DNA from: Phellopilus nigrolimitatus
Lineage: Eukaryota > Basidiomycota > Agaricomycetes > Hymenochaetales > Hymenochaetaceae
Reading direction: 5' to 3'
Length of the DNA stretch: 64,000 bases
Assembly (NCBI GenBank): GCA_021029095.1
Contig: JAJOHG010000004.1
Coordinates: 496,001 to 560,000 of the forward strand
Shown here: positions 46,491 through 59,720 of the stretch, piece after piece
Layout of the letters: each line of letters starts with the position of its first letter
Position numbering within the stretch: the stretch's first letter is position 1
Position numbers and translations under genes: made by a program
The notes under the pieces: generated by a model
The model's database searches: none
What the model was told of the DNA's origin: nothing
What the model saw: only the letters and a program-made list of their open reading frames with translations

Positions 46491-46957
46491 ACCCGTCCTT
46501 TATACACTTCGCTTTTCTCCTCCATTTCTTAATAGTTTGACTTTAAATTTTTAATATACATTCGGGCATGAGTACTTTGCCTGTATGCCAATTCTTGAGA
46601 ACAAAATTCAATTTGCCCATTTTTGAGAGTCAAAAATGTACCAAATTTGACATTTTTGCAGTTGAGATTTGCAGTTTCTAATTTTTCTGGCACTTCTTTT
46701 CCCTAAATTAACCACTGAATATGGGGAGCACAATCCACTCTTCATTTTCGCTTTTCAATCTTGGTGATTGGTGGTCTAAACAGTTCGCAGTAAGGAAAAC
46801 TTTGTTCGTCGGGTTTCTGAGCGTGACAACTGCAAATCTTGCCGGTACGCGCGCACTCCTCGACTCAACGCGTGCCTGACAGTGGTTTTTCTGCACAATT
46901 CACAGCTCATTTGTCAACTCTCTGTTGCTTCGCTTCCTATTTTCAAAAGCTTAATCA

Positions 46958-49381
46958 ATGACTTACCATGCTATGTCTCAAACCAGGAAGCAAAGGAAGG
47001 AGCTCAAGTTGCAGGGCACAAACTTGGCCGAGGCAGTCCAAGCGTACAATGATGAACAGACAAAGCCACCCAGGCTGCGGAATGGATTTCGCAAGGTTGC
47101 AGAAGTATTTAATGTCAATCACCAGACCCTTGCTAACAGAGTCATGGGAAAGCAGTCTATGACAGAATTTAACACTACGAAACAAAAGATCACAGTTGCT
47201 GAAGAAGATGTGCTGGCAGAGCTCATTACTCTTTCTTCCGACCGGAGCTGCCCATTTACCCATATTGACATCAGAAGACATGCAAACAAGCTGCTTGAAG
47301 CGCGTCTTGGGCCTGCCTTCGAGCGCATCGGCGAAAACTGGGTCCTGAAGTTCCTTGAACGACACCGTGACAGACTTCAGACTTACTGGAGTAAACCACT
47401 TGACACACAGCGTGCAAAGAATATGAATCCTTCTGCTGTAAAGAAATGGTTTAATCTTATAGATAAAGAGGTTGTTCAGAAGGGGATACTACCAGGGAAT
47501 ATCTACGGCATGGATGAGAGTGGTTTTCCGCCTTCAAATCAAGGTGTCAAACGTGTTGTCGGGCGTGCAGGCAACAAGCTGCAACACAAGCAAGGCAGCG
47601 CAAACCGTGAAAACGTCACTGTCCTGGTGACAATATGTGCAGATGGATCTGCATTGCGCCCTTTAACTGTATTCAAAGCAGAGAATCTGATGCTGAAATG
47701 GACTCGAGATAACGTAGCAAACTCAAGGTAATTACTAGCTTAACTTTAATCCTAATGGCTTGCTTACCAGTGAATTAGCTTTGCAAGATCTCCAAATGGT
47801 TGGACGGACAGTGACATTGCCCTTGATTGGCTCAAGAAAGAATTTGAGCCACTCACAAGTGAAAAGGCTGCGGGGCTCACTCGTGTTCTCATTCTTGATG
47901 GGCATTCTTCGCATTATTCTCTTGCGTTCCTAGAGCATGCTACGAAGCATAATATTGTTGTCATGGGTTACCCACCTCACTGTACCCACGCTCTCCAAGG
48001 TCTTGATGTTGTCTGCTTCGCAAAGATGAAAAAGGAGTGGCATAATGCCATTGATGCTTTTGAGGAACGTACCATGCGTGCTGTTAACAAAGAGGACTTT
48101 GCTGCAGTGTTTGGAGCTGCTTTCTTACATGCATTTGTTCCGGAAACTATTCTTGCAGCCTTTCGAGTCACGGGTGTACATCCTTTCAACCGCAACATAA
48201 TCTCCGAGCAGCAGATGAAACCTAGCGAGGTCTCATCGACCACAAACACATATCCCTTGCCTCTCCCAAGCCCTGTCCGTCGCGTCATTTCTGTGTTTCA
48301 TCATCAGCCACGCACGAGCTTTGATGTGGATCCTGACACTCACCTCGCTTGCGCTCATGCAGACGCAGAATCCAGTGGACAAGTAGAGAAGCAGAAGCAA
48401 GCCAAGCGTGACTGCCAGAGGTCGGCAAGCTTGCCAGTGTTGACTTTGGAGACTGCGGGTCTGGAACGCTTCGATTCAGGGGCTTTGACTACATTGACGG
48501 AAGTTAGCTCCGTCGAGATGGCAGAAAAAACCCCACCATGCACACCGCAACGTGCTCATAAGCGTGCAGGTGATGCAAGCATCGACCCTGAGCTATATAC
48601 TCCTTCAAAACGCATGCGTTTGATGACAAGCACAATGGCGATGTCATCTTCTGGCAGTTTCTTAGTCTCGCGTGCAAAGTGCTCATCATCAGACACCATC
48701 GCGGCACCTGTTCTTGAACAGCCACCAGTTCTTCCAGAGCCGGATTGGTCCCTTGTCGGGACACATGTCAAGTCTGCTACTTTTCTGTCACGGGGAGAGC
48801 TTGAAGGAAGGGTACAATCACTCACCGCAAACCTTGAACTTGCACGCAATCACATCCAGGCTATTCGCGGAATCAATGAAGGAGCGAACGCACAGCTTGT
48901 TGTCCAGGACTTATATGCCTCAAAGTTGAAGACTGCACTGCATGAAAAGGAGAAGAAGAAGTCCACAGATAAGACAAAAATGTTTGAGGACGGGCACGGA
49001 AAGGTATTCACCTCTGATGAAGTTGTCCAGTTCATCTCGGATAGAGAAGCAGCCAAGACTCGAGAAGGAGATGAAACAGCACAGCGGGCAAAGGACAGGA
49101 AGAGAAAGCAGACCGCGAAGGAGACACAGGCAGAGCGATGGGAGGAGATCAAGACAGATCATGCAGCAGATGTCCGACGATGGGAGACTGATTGTGCGCA
49201 GTGGGAAGCCGAGGGGTTGCCGAAGAAAGACTGGGAAACGAGACCAAAACGAACAAAAAAGCCTCATCTCAAAGAGTTTGAGGTGATAGCGACACCGAGC
49301 ATGGCTGACAGAGGTCAATTGGATGGCGAGGGCAGCGAGATCGACGGCGAGGGCAGTGAGATCGACGACGATACAAACTAA
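46958..49381 (+). CDS. Pogo-type transposase with CENP-B HTH and DDE domains
   Basis: Start ATG at 46958 (MTYHAMSQTRKQRKELKLQG). One intron at 47728-47778 (gtaatt...aattag) joins VANS to SFARSPNGWTDSDIAL. Domain order: a pipsqueak-like HTH (GFRKVAEVFNVNHQTLANRV); a CENP-B-type HTH (HIDIRRHANKLLEARLG, ENWVLKFLERHRDRLQ); and a DDE core with NIYGMDESGF, RVLILDGHSSHYSLAFLEHA and GYPPHCTHALQGLDV carrying the three acidic positions. The C-terminal 150 residues are a Lys/Glu-rich coiled coil. About 790 residues with no stop or frame break, so the element may still encode active enzyme. Confidence 0.93.
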
Positions 49382-49436
49382 GTGGCGCGTTTGTGATGGT
49401 GTCACAGGTGTCTAAAGGACGGGTGTTTGTGACGAA

Positions 49437-50405
49437 AAGCCTTGTTTTCGTGAATCATTTGTTTTATTTTATCCTCTCCATAAAATCCTTAGATAATTTC
49501 ACAGAGTACTCTTAGTTTACCTACCATTAATTGTATAATTTGTATTCAAGAAAAAATAACCATGTGCGGCAAAAAAAAGCAAATTACGACTGGGTGTCTA
49601 AAGGAGGCGTAGTACACTGTACAGGATGCTAATTCGACTCAAGCAGTATTTAGTAAAAGATAGCGTCGAGTAGCCTGCATGCTGCGTGCACTGCTTTACA
49701 ATGCACATACCACATCTGTCAAATGCATATACTGTGAACAGCCAGACATGCAAGGTCCAGAAAGCACTTGGCTCGCTAGTATGTGCTGTGGAGCAAGTAC
49801 GACGGTGTGGTGCATGCAGATGGATAAAGCAGCAACACTTTGCATCTATTGGATCGAATGAGGGTCATTTGCGATACATATAGCAGTCAGAAAGTAGAGA
49901 ACGAGGACGGTCGGACGGCAGAGGAACAGGGCAGCGGCCGACTTGTCATGATAAGAAGTGCAATACGACAAGTACTGATTCAGATCTGGACAGACTCAAG
50001 GTGAGAACAAACGGAAGAGAGTCTCGACTCAGCATCAGCGAGGGTCTGCGGGCACAACAACCACAACATTTGCGCATGATCCGCGATAAGAGGTAAAGGC
50101 GCAAGAGTCGAGCACAGAATCGTCTATTCTCGGTTCGTGATCGTGCAAGCACTCATCGGCCGCAAGCGCTACATAGCACTCATACTGCTGGAGGGTAAGG
50201 GCTACGTGGCCTCCTATATCTGAAGAAGATCTGGCTGGATTCAAGTACGAAAATAATCACTCTTCTAAACGAAGCAGTGGGAAACACGGACTGGCAAACA
50301 CTGAAAATACTTGAAGCTGGCGTGACCAAGGAGTGCCGTGGCCGTTCGCAAGAACGCAGCTGGGCCTGATCGAAAGCACCCTCGGAACCAGATGGTCCAC
50401 GTCGA
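49437..50405 (+). repeat. Segmental duplication, copy 1, 3' block (transposon right end and flank)
   Basis: Parallels about 54012-54955. Shared landmarks include TTTTCG..AA.CATTTGTTTT-type sequence, the transposon right repeat, GCTGCGTGC, CAAGGTCCA, CTTGGCTCGCTAG, AGTCTCGACTCAGC, GGAGGGTAAGGG and CTGAAGAAGATCTGG. Confidence 0.85.
49593..49619 (-). repeat. Right terminal inverted repeat of the transposon (27 bp)
   Basis: Ends GGCGTAGTACACTG directly before TA. It is the exact reverse complement of 46464-46490. Confidence 0.93.
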
Positions 50406-50935
50406 GCTAAAATAGGTGCCCTGGGTGATATCGCAGCCTTCTGGACTGGTATAACGCTCTTCTTCTTCCCAACCTTGAAGATGTTAGGAGAAGCTGGCGA
50501 ACAAGATTTGGGAGGAGGGGCTTTGCGATGACCACTGGAGACGGGGGTGGAGGAGCCGCTTTGACAAAGATACGGGCAGGCCCTGCGGAGGCATCGAGGG
50601 CAGGGTTCTCTATGCTGGCCACGATAGTGGTCGTCGCATGAAGACGGCAAGAGGACGTCGCTCGGCTACCTACATATTGTCGTCACACGCATCACGCGTA
50701 CCAAAGTCCTGCTCGACATGCGTCTCATCTATTTGTTTTCTCTCCTTAGCCCTCCGTGGCTTGCCTGTTTCAACTTCTCGAAAACCAAGCTCTTAGCCAT
50801 TTAAAGGATTACAGCAGTTTACATGATGCGAAGTATCCACACAAGGAGCCTTACAACATCATCAAGTACATACATAACTGTTGTATGGTTATGTCAAGAC
50901 GCTGATTAAATAAAAGTATCAGAGCATACGGACGT
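50406..50935. other. Intergenic; small frames only
   Basis: A minus-strand frame at 50407-50622 begins MASIENPALDASAGPARIFV then KAAPPPPSPVVIAKPLLPN. It reads like a fragment of coding sequence, but I cannot extend it by splicing and name no family. Confidence 0.4.
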
Positions 50936-53100
50936 TTACAGTAGAACTTTGGACTTCAACAGCACTCGCTTTGTCTCCGTCCCCGAGTCCGGAGTCACCG
51001 GCAAAATCTCGCGTAGCCCGAGGCCTATCGTGCATTTGATGATAGCAGCTTCTCCTGCATGAGGTTCCTGACCGTCGAGCAGCATCGATTCGTTGTCGTA
51101 CAGACTTCCAGGATCGGCGACGAAGACCTCGAGATTTACCGAAAAGAAGCCTGTTTTGACCGTTTCTGCCAACTGCGATGCATGCTCGACTACTCTATTC
51201 TTCGAGGCCAGGACGCGAACATCGTCTATCAACGAAGGTGGCGGAACCTTCCCCGCCAGCGTGAATACCTCAAGAAATCCTTCACAAAGAACTTCTGAGG
51301 TCTTCTCAAATGCGTCGCTGAAAGACCCGAGTCTTCGATCGTAGCTATGCAACAACGCTCTCCAGTGCAAAGCAATTGCCTGCGATCCGTTGTCTGCGTG
51401 CACTCCGGTCACTGCCTATTATAAAGATCTTCGCAGTAAAAACTCACGGCACTCAAGAATCTGTTGAAATGTCTCTTCTAGAAGACAATATTCATCGAAA
51501 TCTTCGAAAGTCGAATCGGACAGAGAGGAAATGTCTGTAACGAAGTCCCTAACTCGAGAGTCGCGAGCCGTCGTCAGCGGCGTATTGTCTTCCCTTAATG
51601 TCTTCCAGATTCGGGCGTTGTCGGTTTCTGTCACATGATTATTATTTTTTCAGGTCAGTGAAAGTCCTTTATATATATGAAAAAAACTGACCATGGTCTA
51701 CTATCTGGCGGAACGCCTCTTCTACTTCGCTCATAGTCCGCACCTTGAATCCGAAAAGGAGAGGTTTTATGGCCAAGTGGATGCAAAAAACTGCCCAGAC
51801 TTGTAATGCATCATACACGCAAGCATCCAACTCCGAGTCTTCTGGTTTGAGTCCTGTAATCGATCTGTAAAGTCCCTTTCCCAGCGCTTTCCTCACTAAG
51901 TTTGCGATGTTCAACTCGAGTGGAATATCCCGACCGGCAACGATAATGGTTGGCACGTCGAAGCCGACGGGCGCATCATCCTTAACTGGTACCTTATCCC
52001 ATTCATCTAACACGTTGAGCACGAGCGTGTCTATGCACCTGTTCAGCGCCACGCATAAGTTGACGACTTCTTCCACAGAACACTTGTTCGTTCTGTCGAG
52101 GAAAAATCTGCGGGAAATACCTTCCTCTATGGAGCTTGGCTGGCTGGATGGTTGCGTAAAAAAGATTGCTGTCTGCGTTTTCGCGCTTCCGCCGTAGTGC
52201 TGTGCATTTTCCGCTCTATCTCGGGTACCCGCATTTGCGCGTTCTTCCTTTGGATTTTCAGGATCCAATGTGGCTCGCTTCCCGCCGCGTCCGTGGGCCT
52301 GGCTTTCCAGACGTCGCGAATGCCTCTTTTCTAACTCCGAAGAGTCTGCTTCCCAGCCGTCATCAAGAGTATCTGCGCGCCTCTTTCTCGACCCTTTGCC
52401 TTGTACTCGGCTAATCCCTTCGCTAGGATGTTTGCGGATATTCAATTGCGGCGTGCCAGATTGCCTCGTGTTCCAACAGCTTCTTGGGATTGGCCGAGCG
52501 GCGAAGAGTTATTCGAAATCGGTGTGAGCAGCTGTTGATCCGTTTCCATTCCAGCGTCATCAATAGATGATTCTGCCGTAGAGTCGTCAAGATGCTCCTT
52601 GGTGTTATTTCCTTTCACTTCTGGCGAAAGGGAAATCCCGGTAGTCTGGGCCCCGGGTTCGGGATCGATACGAATTTGCTCTTCACCGCTTGGTTCTCCG
52701 TGGAGAGGAGTGCCGTCTTTCTCCTCTGAGCCGACTTCGAGGCTTTCCTCGATATCAGGCTTATCCGCTCCCGAGGAGCCATCTTCGGGAGAAAGCGCGA
52801 CGCCATCCTTTCCCGCCGAATGGCCGTCAAGACTTCCTTCGACGCTGGGCCCTTCTGCCAACGAGTCTTCCACACAAGGAAGGAGTCCGTCATTCTGGGC
52901 CAGTAGGCTGTCGCAAAATGGCCCTTCTGCTCCATGTCCGACCACTTCCGCTTGACACCCCTCGATGGTATCCTACATGTGTCGTGTGAGTTCCTTGAAG
53001 CAAAGAAGCTGCAACGTATCTGGTCTGTTCTGTGATCTACTCACGTTGGGCTGTTGGCTTTCTGTGATATCTCTAGGCTCCGGTTCCGCGCTCTTTCCGC
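50936..53100 (-). CDS. Unrecognised multi-exon gene whose frames do not join cleanly
   Basis: I recognise no family. Coding-like minus-strand pieces run from a possible start in the minisatellite region. EPEPRDITESQQPN joins through gtgagt...atgtag to DTIEGCQAEVVGHGAEGPFC. An acidic Gly/Ser/Glu-rich part follows. After a break come ISRRFFLDRTNKCSVEEVVN, LCVALNRCIDTLVLNVLDEW, FDVPTIIVAGRDIPLELNIA and VYDALQVWAVFCIHLAIKPL, then ETFQQILECREFLL, and a C-terminal part with IALHWRALLHSYDRRLGSFS and GKVPPPSLIDDVRVLASKN. Around 52,440-52,500 three frames are needed within 60 bases (…SQEAVGT, KLLEHEAIWHAAIEYP, RKHPSEGISRVQ) and no normal intron fits. The link near 51,420 is also out of phase. It could be a decaying gene. 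Confidence 0.42.
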
Positions 53101-53109
53101 CTATCTTGC

Positions 53110-53335
53110 AAACACGTGCTAGTTTGAGCCACGCCCACTTAACGCACGCTAGCATGAGCCGTATGAGCCGCACCAGCCACTTAGAGCATGCTAGTATGGG
53201 CCACATCCACTTACTAGAGTGCGCTAGTATGGGCTGTATGAGCCATACCAGCCACTTACAGCGCTCTAATATGTGCCACACCAGGTAAGAGCATGATATC
53301 CACACTAGCATGAGCCACACCAGCCAGGCAGTCCA
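53110..53335. repeat. Minisatellite with alternating long and short units
   Basis: Tandem, diverged units built from GCTAG(T/C)ATG(A/G)GCC... and ...CACTTA. Shorter units (about 33 bp, with CCACATCCACTTA) alternate with longer ones (about 40 bp, with GTATGAGCC..ACCAGCCACTTA), so the true period is about 75 bp. Confidence 0.75.
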
Positions 53336-53823
53336 TAACCAGCGCAAGAGGAGCAACGCTACTTTAGGTAGCATTTCTGTTGGATACTATTCAAGCAGCA
53401 AGAATGAGCTCAGTTGTTGTTGCAATGTCTGGAAAAAAGCTGAAGTACGCTACCTTGGGCTTGCTGGAGGGAATTCGTGAAGAGCACTTGTCGAAAGCTG
53501 GATCTTACAAGCGAGGTCGTCATGCGCTTTACCACACCTTTCATGCATTCTGCGGCCGGCCTCGTGGAGGATTAGATTTTCGGAGAGGATGCTTTGGACT
53601 CTCGGCTTAGAAGCGACATCACATACAGACCGTCGACCGACCAGTACCCTTTCCATCTTATCTGTCTACAGTCTTCACACATGAAAGTTTTGATATTAAA
53701 AGCGTACCCTTCGGTCTCTTCGACTTGCAGCATAATAGGGTTTCGAAGGTGATGCTTCGAGGTTCTTAGACTTATAAGGGACCATCACATAGCTAGTGTC
53801 GGCCTGCCTGCAGCTCTTGCATT

Positions 53824-53990
53824 TCACCCATGTCTTCAGCAAACATTCGCCCGCTGCGTCGTACGGAGGTGGCCGGTTAGACATTGTCATCGGTATTGAC
53901 GTTGGAACAATCTTCAGTGGCGTCTCTTACGCCATTCTTTACGACCTGGGCAAGTGCCGAATGCACTGCCTCTTACAAGGATCGATATAC
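53824..53990 (+). pseudogene. Truncated Hsp70-like gene fragment
   Basis: The ATG equivalent to the intact gene gives MSSANIRPLRRTEVAG and then a stop. In another frame the phosphate-1 region survives as DIVIGIDVGTIFSGVSYAIL. Sequence homology ends near 53,990 at the deletion junction. It is not able to encode a chaperone. Confidence 0.85.
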
Positions 53991-54011
53991 GTAGTCTGTG
54001 TCCGTGATAAA

Positions 54012-54183
54012 TCCTTATTTTCGAGAACTATTTGTTTTCATTTTGTTCTGGCCACGGGATCTCATTAAACTTTCATATAGGAATCTCAGTATAGTTCTAT
54101 AAATTTTATACAACGAAAAGTAGGCTTGTATGGTGAAACGGGCGAACATACGATTGGGTATCTAAAGGAGGTGTACTATACTG
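54012..54183 (+). mobile_element. Right-end remnant of a pogo-type element
   Basis: About 170 bp aligned to 49,437-49,619 of the intact element. The terminal repeat at 54157-54183 differs from the intact one at four of 27 positions (GGTATCTAAAGGAGGTG...) and is followed by TA. The left end and transposase are absent. Confidence 0.8.
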
Positions 54184-55172
54184 TATGTAGTAGGAGACAG
54201 GCATATGCTGCGTGCGCTGATATACAATGTGCACACACCAGAAATCTTTCGACCTTCACACAGCCAGACACGCAAGGTCCAAGGAGAGCGCGCTTGGCTC
54301 GCTAGGTCTGTGCTGTGAAGCAGGCAAAAAAGTGTGGTGCGTGCAGATGGATCAAGCAGCAGCGCTTTGCATCTACTAGGTACGAATGAATGAGCGAAAG
54401 ACATATGCGATACGGCAGTTGGCAACTAGAGGGTGGCGGGATACGCTGACGAACAGGGAACCACGGTAGGCCTGTCATGGCAAGGAAGTGCGATGCTGGG
54501 TCTGCTCTGGAAAGACCCAGGGTGAAGACGAGCGGAAGAGAAAGAGTCTCGACTCAGCGTCGACGCTGGCCTGCGCGCTCATCAGCAATACCCGTTCGCC
54601 GATGAGCCGCGATAAGAGACGGAGGCGCACGCGTCGAGCCCGTATTCGTACAGAGTCGTCTAGGCTGCTTCGCCGACATCTAGGCTCCTCGCTGAAGCAC
54701 TCACCACTACGTAGCACTGGCGTGGGTGGAGGGTAAGGGGATAAAGTGGTCTCCAGCGTCCATCTCCATCTACATCTCCATCTGTATCTGAAGAAGATCT
54801 GGCCGCGTCAGAAACCCCAAAATAGCTCGAAAAGTCAGGCGAGACTGGCAATATGCTAAAGATACATATCGTATTTCGGGCTGACGTGGGTTGTAAGGAC
54901 TGTGGCGGTTCGCAAGAAGACAGCGCAGCGGGGGATCGAGGACGGTCCACGGTGAGGTGGTGAGGTGAGACATGGTGCGGGGGCAGAGCGGCGGTGTGTG
55001 GCCGAGGCCGAGGTTGCCAGTGTCTCGGGAGTGTGACTCAGAGGGACGCCTGCCGAGGTGCAACATTCAAGGATAGATGTAGCGCTTTTGAATCCTGGGG
55101 GAAATGAATGCGACGAAATTCGAGCATAATATACTCCAATTCTAGGACCATTCTACCTTGCTGGCTGAAGCT

Positions 55173-55424
55173 TCACATAGAAGACGTCAAATAATCAGCA
55201 ATTACTTTCCTTTCGACACAAATAGGACACCATCCACGAGTGATTAGATAGCTTCCGTCAGCGATCGACTCTTTCTGTTGTTCTTCCTCGTAGTCCTTGA
55301 AATCAATTCTTCGGTTTTGAAAGCGACGGCCGGAGGCATCAGCTATCTCCAGATACTGGATGTCGGGAAGGTCGAGGCTCAAATGTAGTTGTCGGCACCG
55401 GCGCTGGTACGCGTTTTTGGTCAT
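55173..55424 (-). CDS. Possible small protein of 83 residues with a CPIC motif
   Basis: An uninterrupted frame begins MTKNAYQRRCRQLHLSLDLP and includes LEIADASGRRFQNRRIDFKD, YEEEQQKES and GWCPICVERKVIADYL. It looks more like coding sequence than chance, with mixed charged and hydrophobic residues and a single Cys pair. I know no family and it may be one exon of a longer gene. Its ATG is 97 bp from the divergent V-ATPase start, so the two would share a promoter. Confidence 0.4.
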   Translation of the reverse strand: MTKNAYQRRCRQLHLSLDLPDIQYLEIADASGRRFQNRRIDFKDYEEEQQKESIADGSYLITRGWCPICVERKVIADYLTSSM

Positions 55425-55521
55425 CGGACGCGGTCCTGAATAGGCAATCTGCGACTCGACTCACAGGAGCATCACGCAAGGTGCGTCTCTTACCAGCTTT
55501 TACATTGCGCGACCTTCAGAC

Positions 55522-57592
<2,071 letters not shown>

Positions 57593-58482
57593 GGGCCTTG
57601 CCGATTTTCTTAGGTGTGAGAGGCAGGTCTGGGACGGTCGCCGATCGTGGCGCGAAGAAAAGAGGTACATAGGTGTGGACGTAGTATGTGCAAAGGGTCT
57701 GTCTCGAATGTCTCTGGTAATCTTTGTGCCGTTGCCTTATTACCTCTGCTCATATATAGTGACTTCTCTCCTGCTACTGCGCGGCTTGTCTTCGTAGATA
57801 ATCACACTAAAGAGAGCCACCTATAGTCACAAACTCTGTTTAATTATTCAGTCGATCATATACACCGGTCATGAGTGGGCAGTGAAAGGAGGACATATGC
57901 GTGGATCATGTCCTCCAATTATTCAGATAGCCTTTCAGTAGCTAGCCCAATGATACGTAGGCGATATCTTCTGCAGAATTGACAAAAAGGGAAAGCAACC
58001 TTCTATAAAAAGCATACGCAAAGTATTGGAATACAGACTACAGGCGACATCAGACAGGTCTACAGGATAGCACGGGGAAGTTTATCCCTTCGAGACCTGG
58101 ATAATTTTGAGAAGATCATTAACGAGTTCTGTGTTGACAAGAGTTCAATACAAAGCTCCAAGACGGAAGAAGTGGCGAGTTGGTGCAGTCCGAACTTCGA
58201 AAAGCGCTTATCTCTCAACGCTAATTTAGGCACAAGTGGAACTGCTGGCGTTCCTGTAGTCGATTAGGACCATCCTACGTGTAGTAATGAGAAGAAGAAA
58301 AAATCGACCCCGCGGAACGAAAATAATATGTAGAACGCTTGGGGATCTATGCTCGTGACAAATAGTTAGAATGGAACGTGGGGACTCGAAAATGCGAATG
58401 CTCGAAGATGTGAAAGCCGGGATGATACACAGGGTGGGATGGAAGCGAAGTCGTGACAATGATCATAGCGACGGTGAAGAGA
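57593..58482. other. Intergenic, no gene seen
   Basis: Contains an imperfect hairpin near 57,890-57,918 (GGAGGACATATG ... ATCATGTCCTCC). Both flanking genes end here (convergent), so it should carry two 3' regions. Confidence 0.5.
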
Positions 58483-59720
58483 TCAGGGCGCCTCCACAAA
58501 GCAAGCGTCCGCGCCGCATTGGGCAAGGATAGGCTCCACCGCAGCGCGCAGGCGCGCGAGCGACACGCCCTGCGGGACGATGACCGTGGGGCGCACGGAA
58601 AACGCGGCGATGTGGCGCGCGAAGCACATCCACCGCTCCGCTTCCGCCGGCGGGAACGCGGGCTCGCCGCCGTCCTCCGGGGGCTCGAACGTCAGCCGGC
58701 AGGGGCTGGGGCCGCTGGAAGGGGTACGGTGGAAGGTCCTGATCGTGACCTCCTTCAGCGACGCGGGCAGCGCGCGCGCGTCCCACGCCATCTCGGCGTC
58801 CCCGTAGTAGTAGTACTCGAGCGCGCGGAGGTTCGGGGCCGTCCTGGCGAGCAAGGCCGCGAGCTCGGGGAAGTCGCCCAGGTCGGTCGCGTGCCCGAAC
58901 GCGAGCCGCGCGAGGCGCGGCTTCGGCGCGGCCCAGAAGCCCGCGGTGCGCGGCAGGTTCGGGAAGTGCGTGATGTGCAGGTGCGCCAGCGCCGGCATCG
59001 CCCAGGCGCCGGCGACGGGCCAGCTGTGCAGCGCGAGGCGCGCCAGCTGCGGGAACGCGTGCTGCGCGCGCGCGCCCCGCACGGCCGTGCTGCGCAGCGC
59101 GCACAGGAAGCTTCCGAATTTGGGCTCGAGCGCACGGCCCGGCGCGTGCGGCGCCGGCGCGAAGATGTTTTCGTCGTCGAGGTCGAGGCGGCGCACGCCC
59201 GGCGGGACCGCGGCGCAGATCTGCGCCCACTGCTCGGGCGCGCCGAGGCGCCGCGCGACGCCGTCCGCGCGCACGGCGAGCGAGCGCAGGCGCGCGCAGC
59301 AGGGAGCACGCGCGCGAGCGCGGCGCCGAGCTCGCGCATCCGCGGGCTGTACTCCGCGTGCGTGGTTTGTTTGTCGAAGACGGGCGCGACGACGAGGTGC
59401 TTCGTCCACCGGCCGAGCGCGGCCTGGAGCGCGGGGCTCGCGGCGAGGCGCCGCGCGTGCTCGACGCGCGCGATGTACACCGTCTCGTAGAGGAACTCGC
59501 ACGTCATCTCCCAGAACGCGTAGGACGTGAGGGCGAGCGCGCGCTTCGTCGCGAAGGACCCGTCGTGGAACGCATCGAGTGTGCCCGGCTTGCCAGGGGC
59601 GGAGACGGAGACGGAGGCGCAGAGTGTGTCCGGAGCCGTGGTCGCGAGACGTATGATCTCTCGCCAGATCTCGACGGGGAATATGGCGGTGCCAGAGAAC
59701 TGGACGGGCACGCTGGCCAT
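58483..59720 (-). CDS. F-box-like / leucine-rich-repeat-like protein with a frame break
   Basis: Start ATG at 59718-59720 (MASVPVQFSGTAIFPVEIWR). The F-box-like segment IFPVEIWREIIRLATTAPD, then FWEMTCEFLYETVYIARVE, is typical of the large basidiomycete F-box family, whose members may act as substrate adaptors in SCF ubiquitin ligases. After RMRELGAALARVL (about 59,300) the frame must change to continue with RLRSLAVRADGVARRLG, WAQICAAVPPGVRRLDLDDE, HLHITHFPNLPRTAGFW and LEYYYYGDAEMAWDARALPA. It ends AQCGADACFVEAP, stop at 58483-58485. No intron fits the break, which lies in very GC-rich sequence. A sequencing error or a real frameshift are both possible. GC content is far above that of its neighbours. 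Confidence 0.75.

Larger units (their letters stand above)
46464..49619 (+). mobile_element. Pogo/Fot1-type (Tc1-mariner superfamily) DNA transposon, apparently intact
   Basis: 3,156 bp bounded by 27-bp perfect terminal inverted repeats, CAGTGTACTACGCCTCC... at 46464-46490 and its complement at 49593-49619. It is flanked by TA on both sides (46462-46463, 49620-49621), as expected for TA-inserting elements. It holds one transposase gene on the plus strand. A subterminal motif ACCCGTCCTTTA next to the left repeat recurs inverted near 49,405-49,430 together with a partial GGTGTCTAAAGGA copy. Confidence 0.93.
53474..54955 (+). repeat. Segmental duplication, copy 2, with a large internal deletion
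   Basis: 53474-53990 matches the Hsp70-like promoter and first exon (43172-43680). 54012-54955 matches the right end of the pogo-type element and its flank (49437-50405). The order and orientation are as in copy 1, and about 5.8 kb between the blocks is missing. It lies about 10 kb from copy 1 in direct orientation. Confidence 0.87.

Noticed and set aside
57890..57918. Hairpin considered as an RNA gene or terminator
   Set aside because: Imperfect short stem with no supporting features; not enough for a call.
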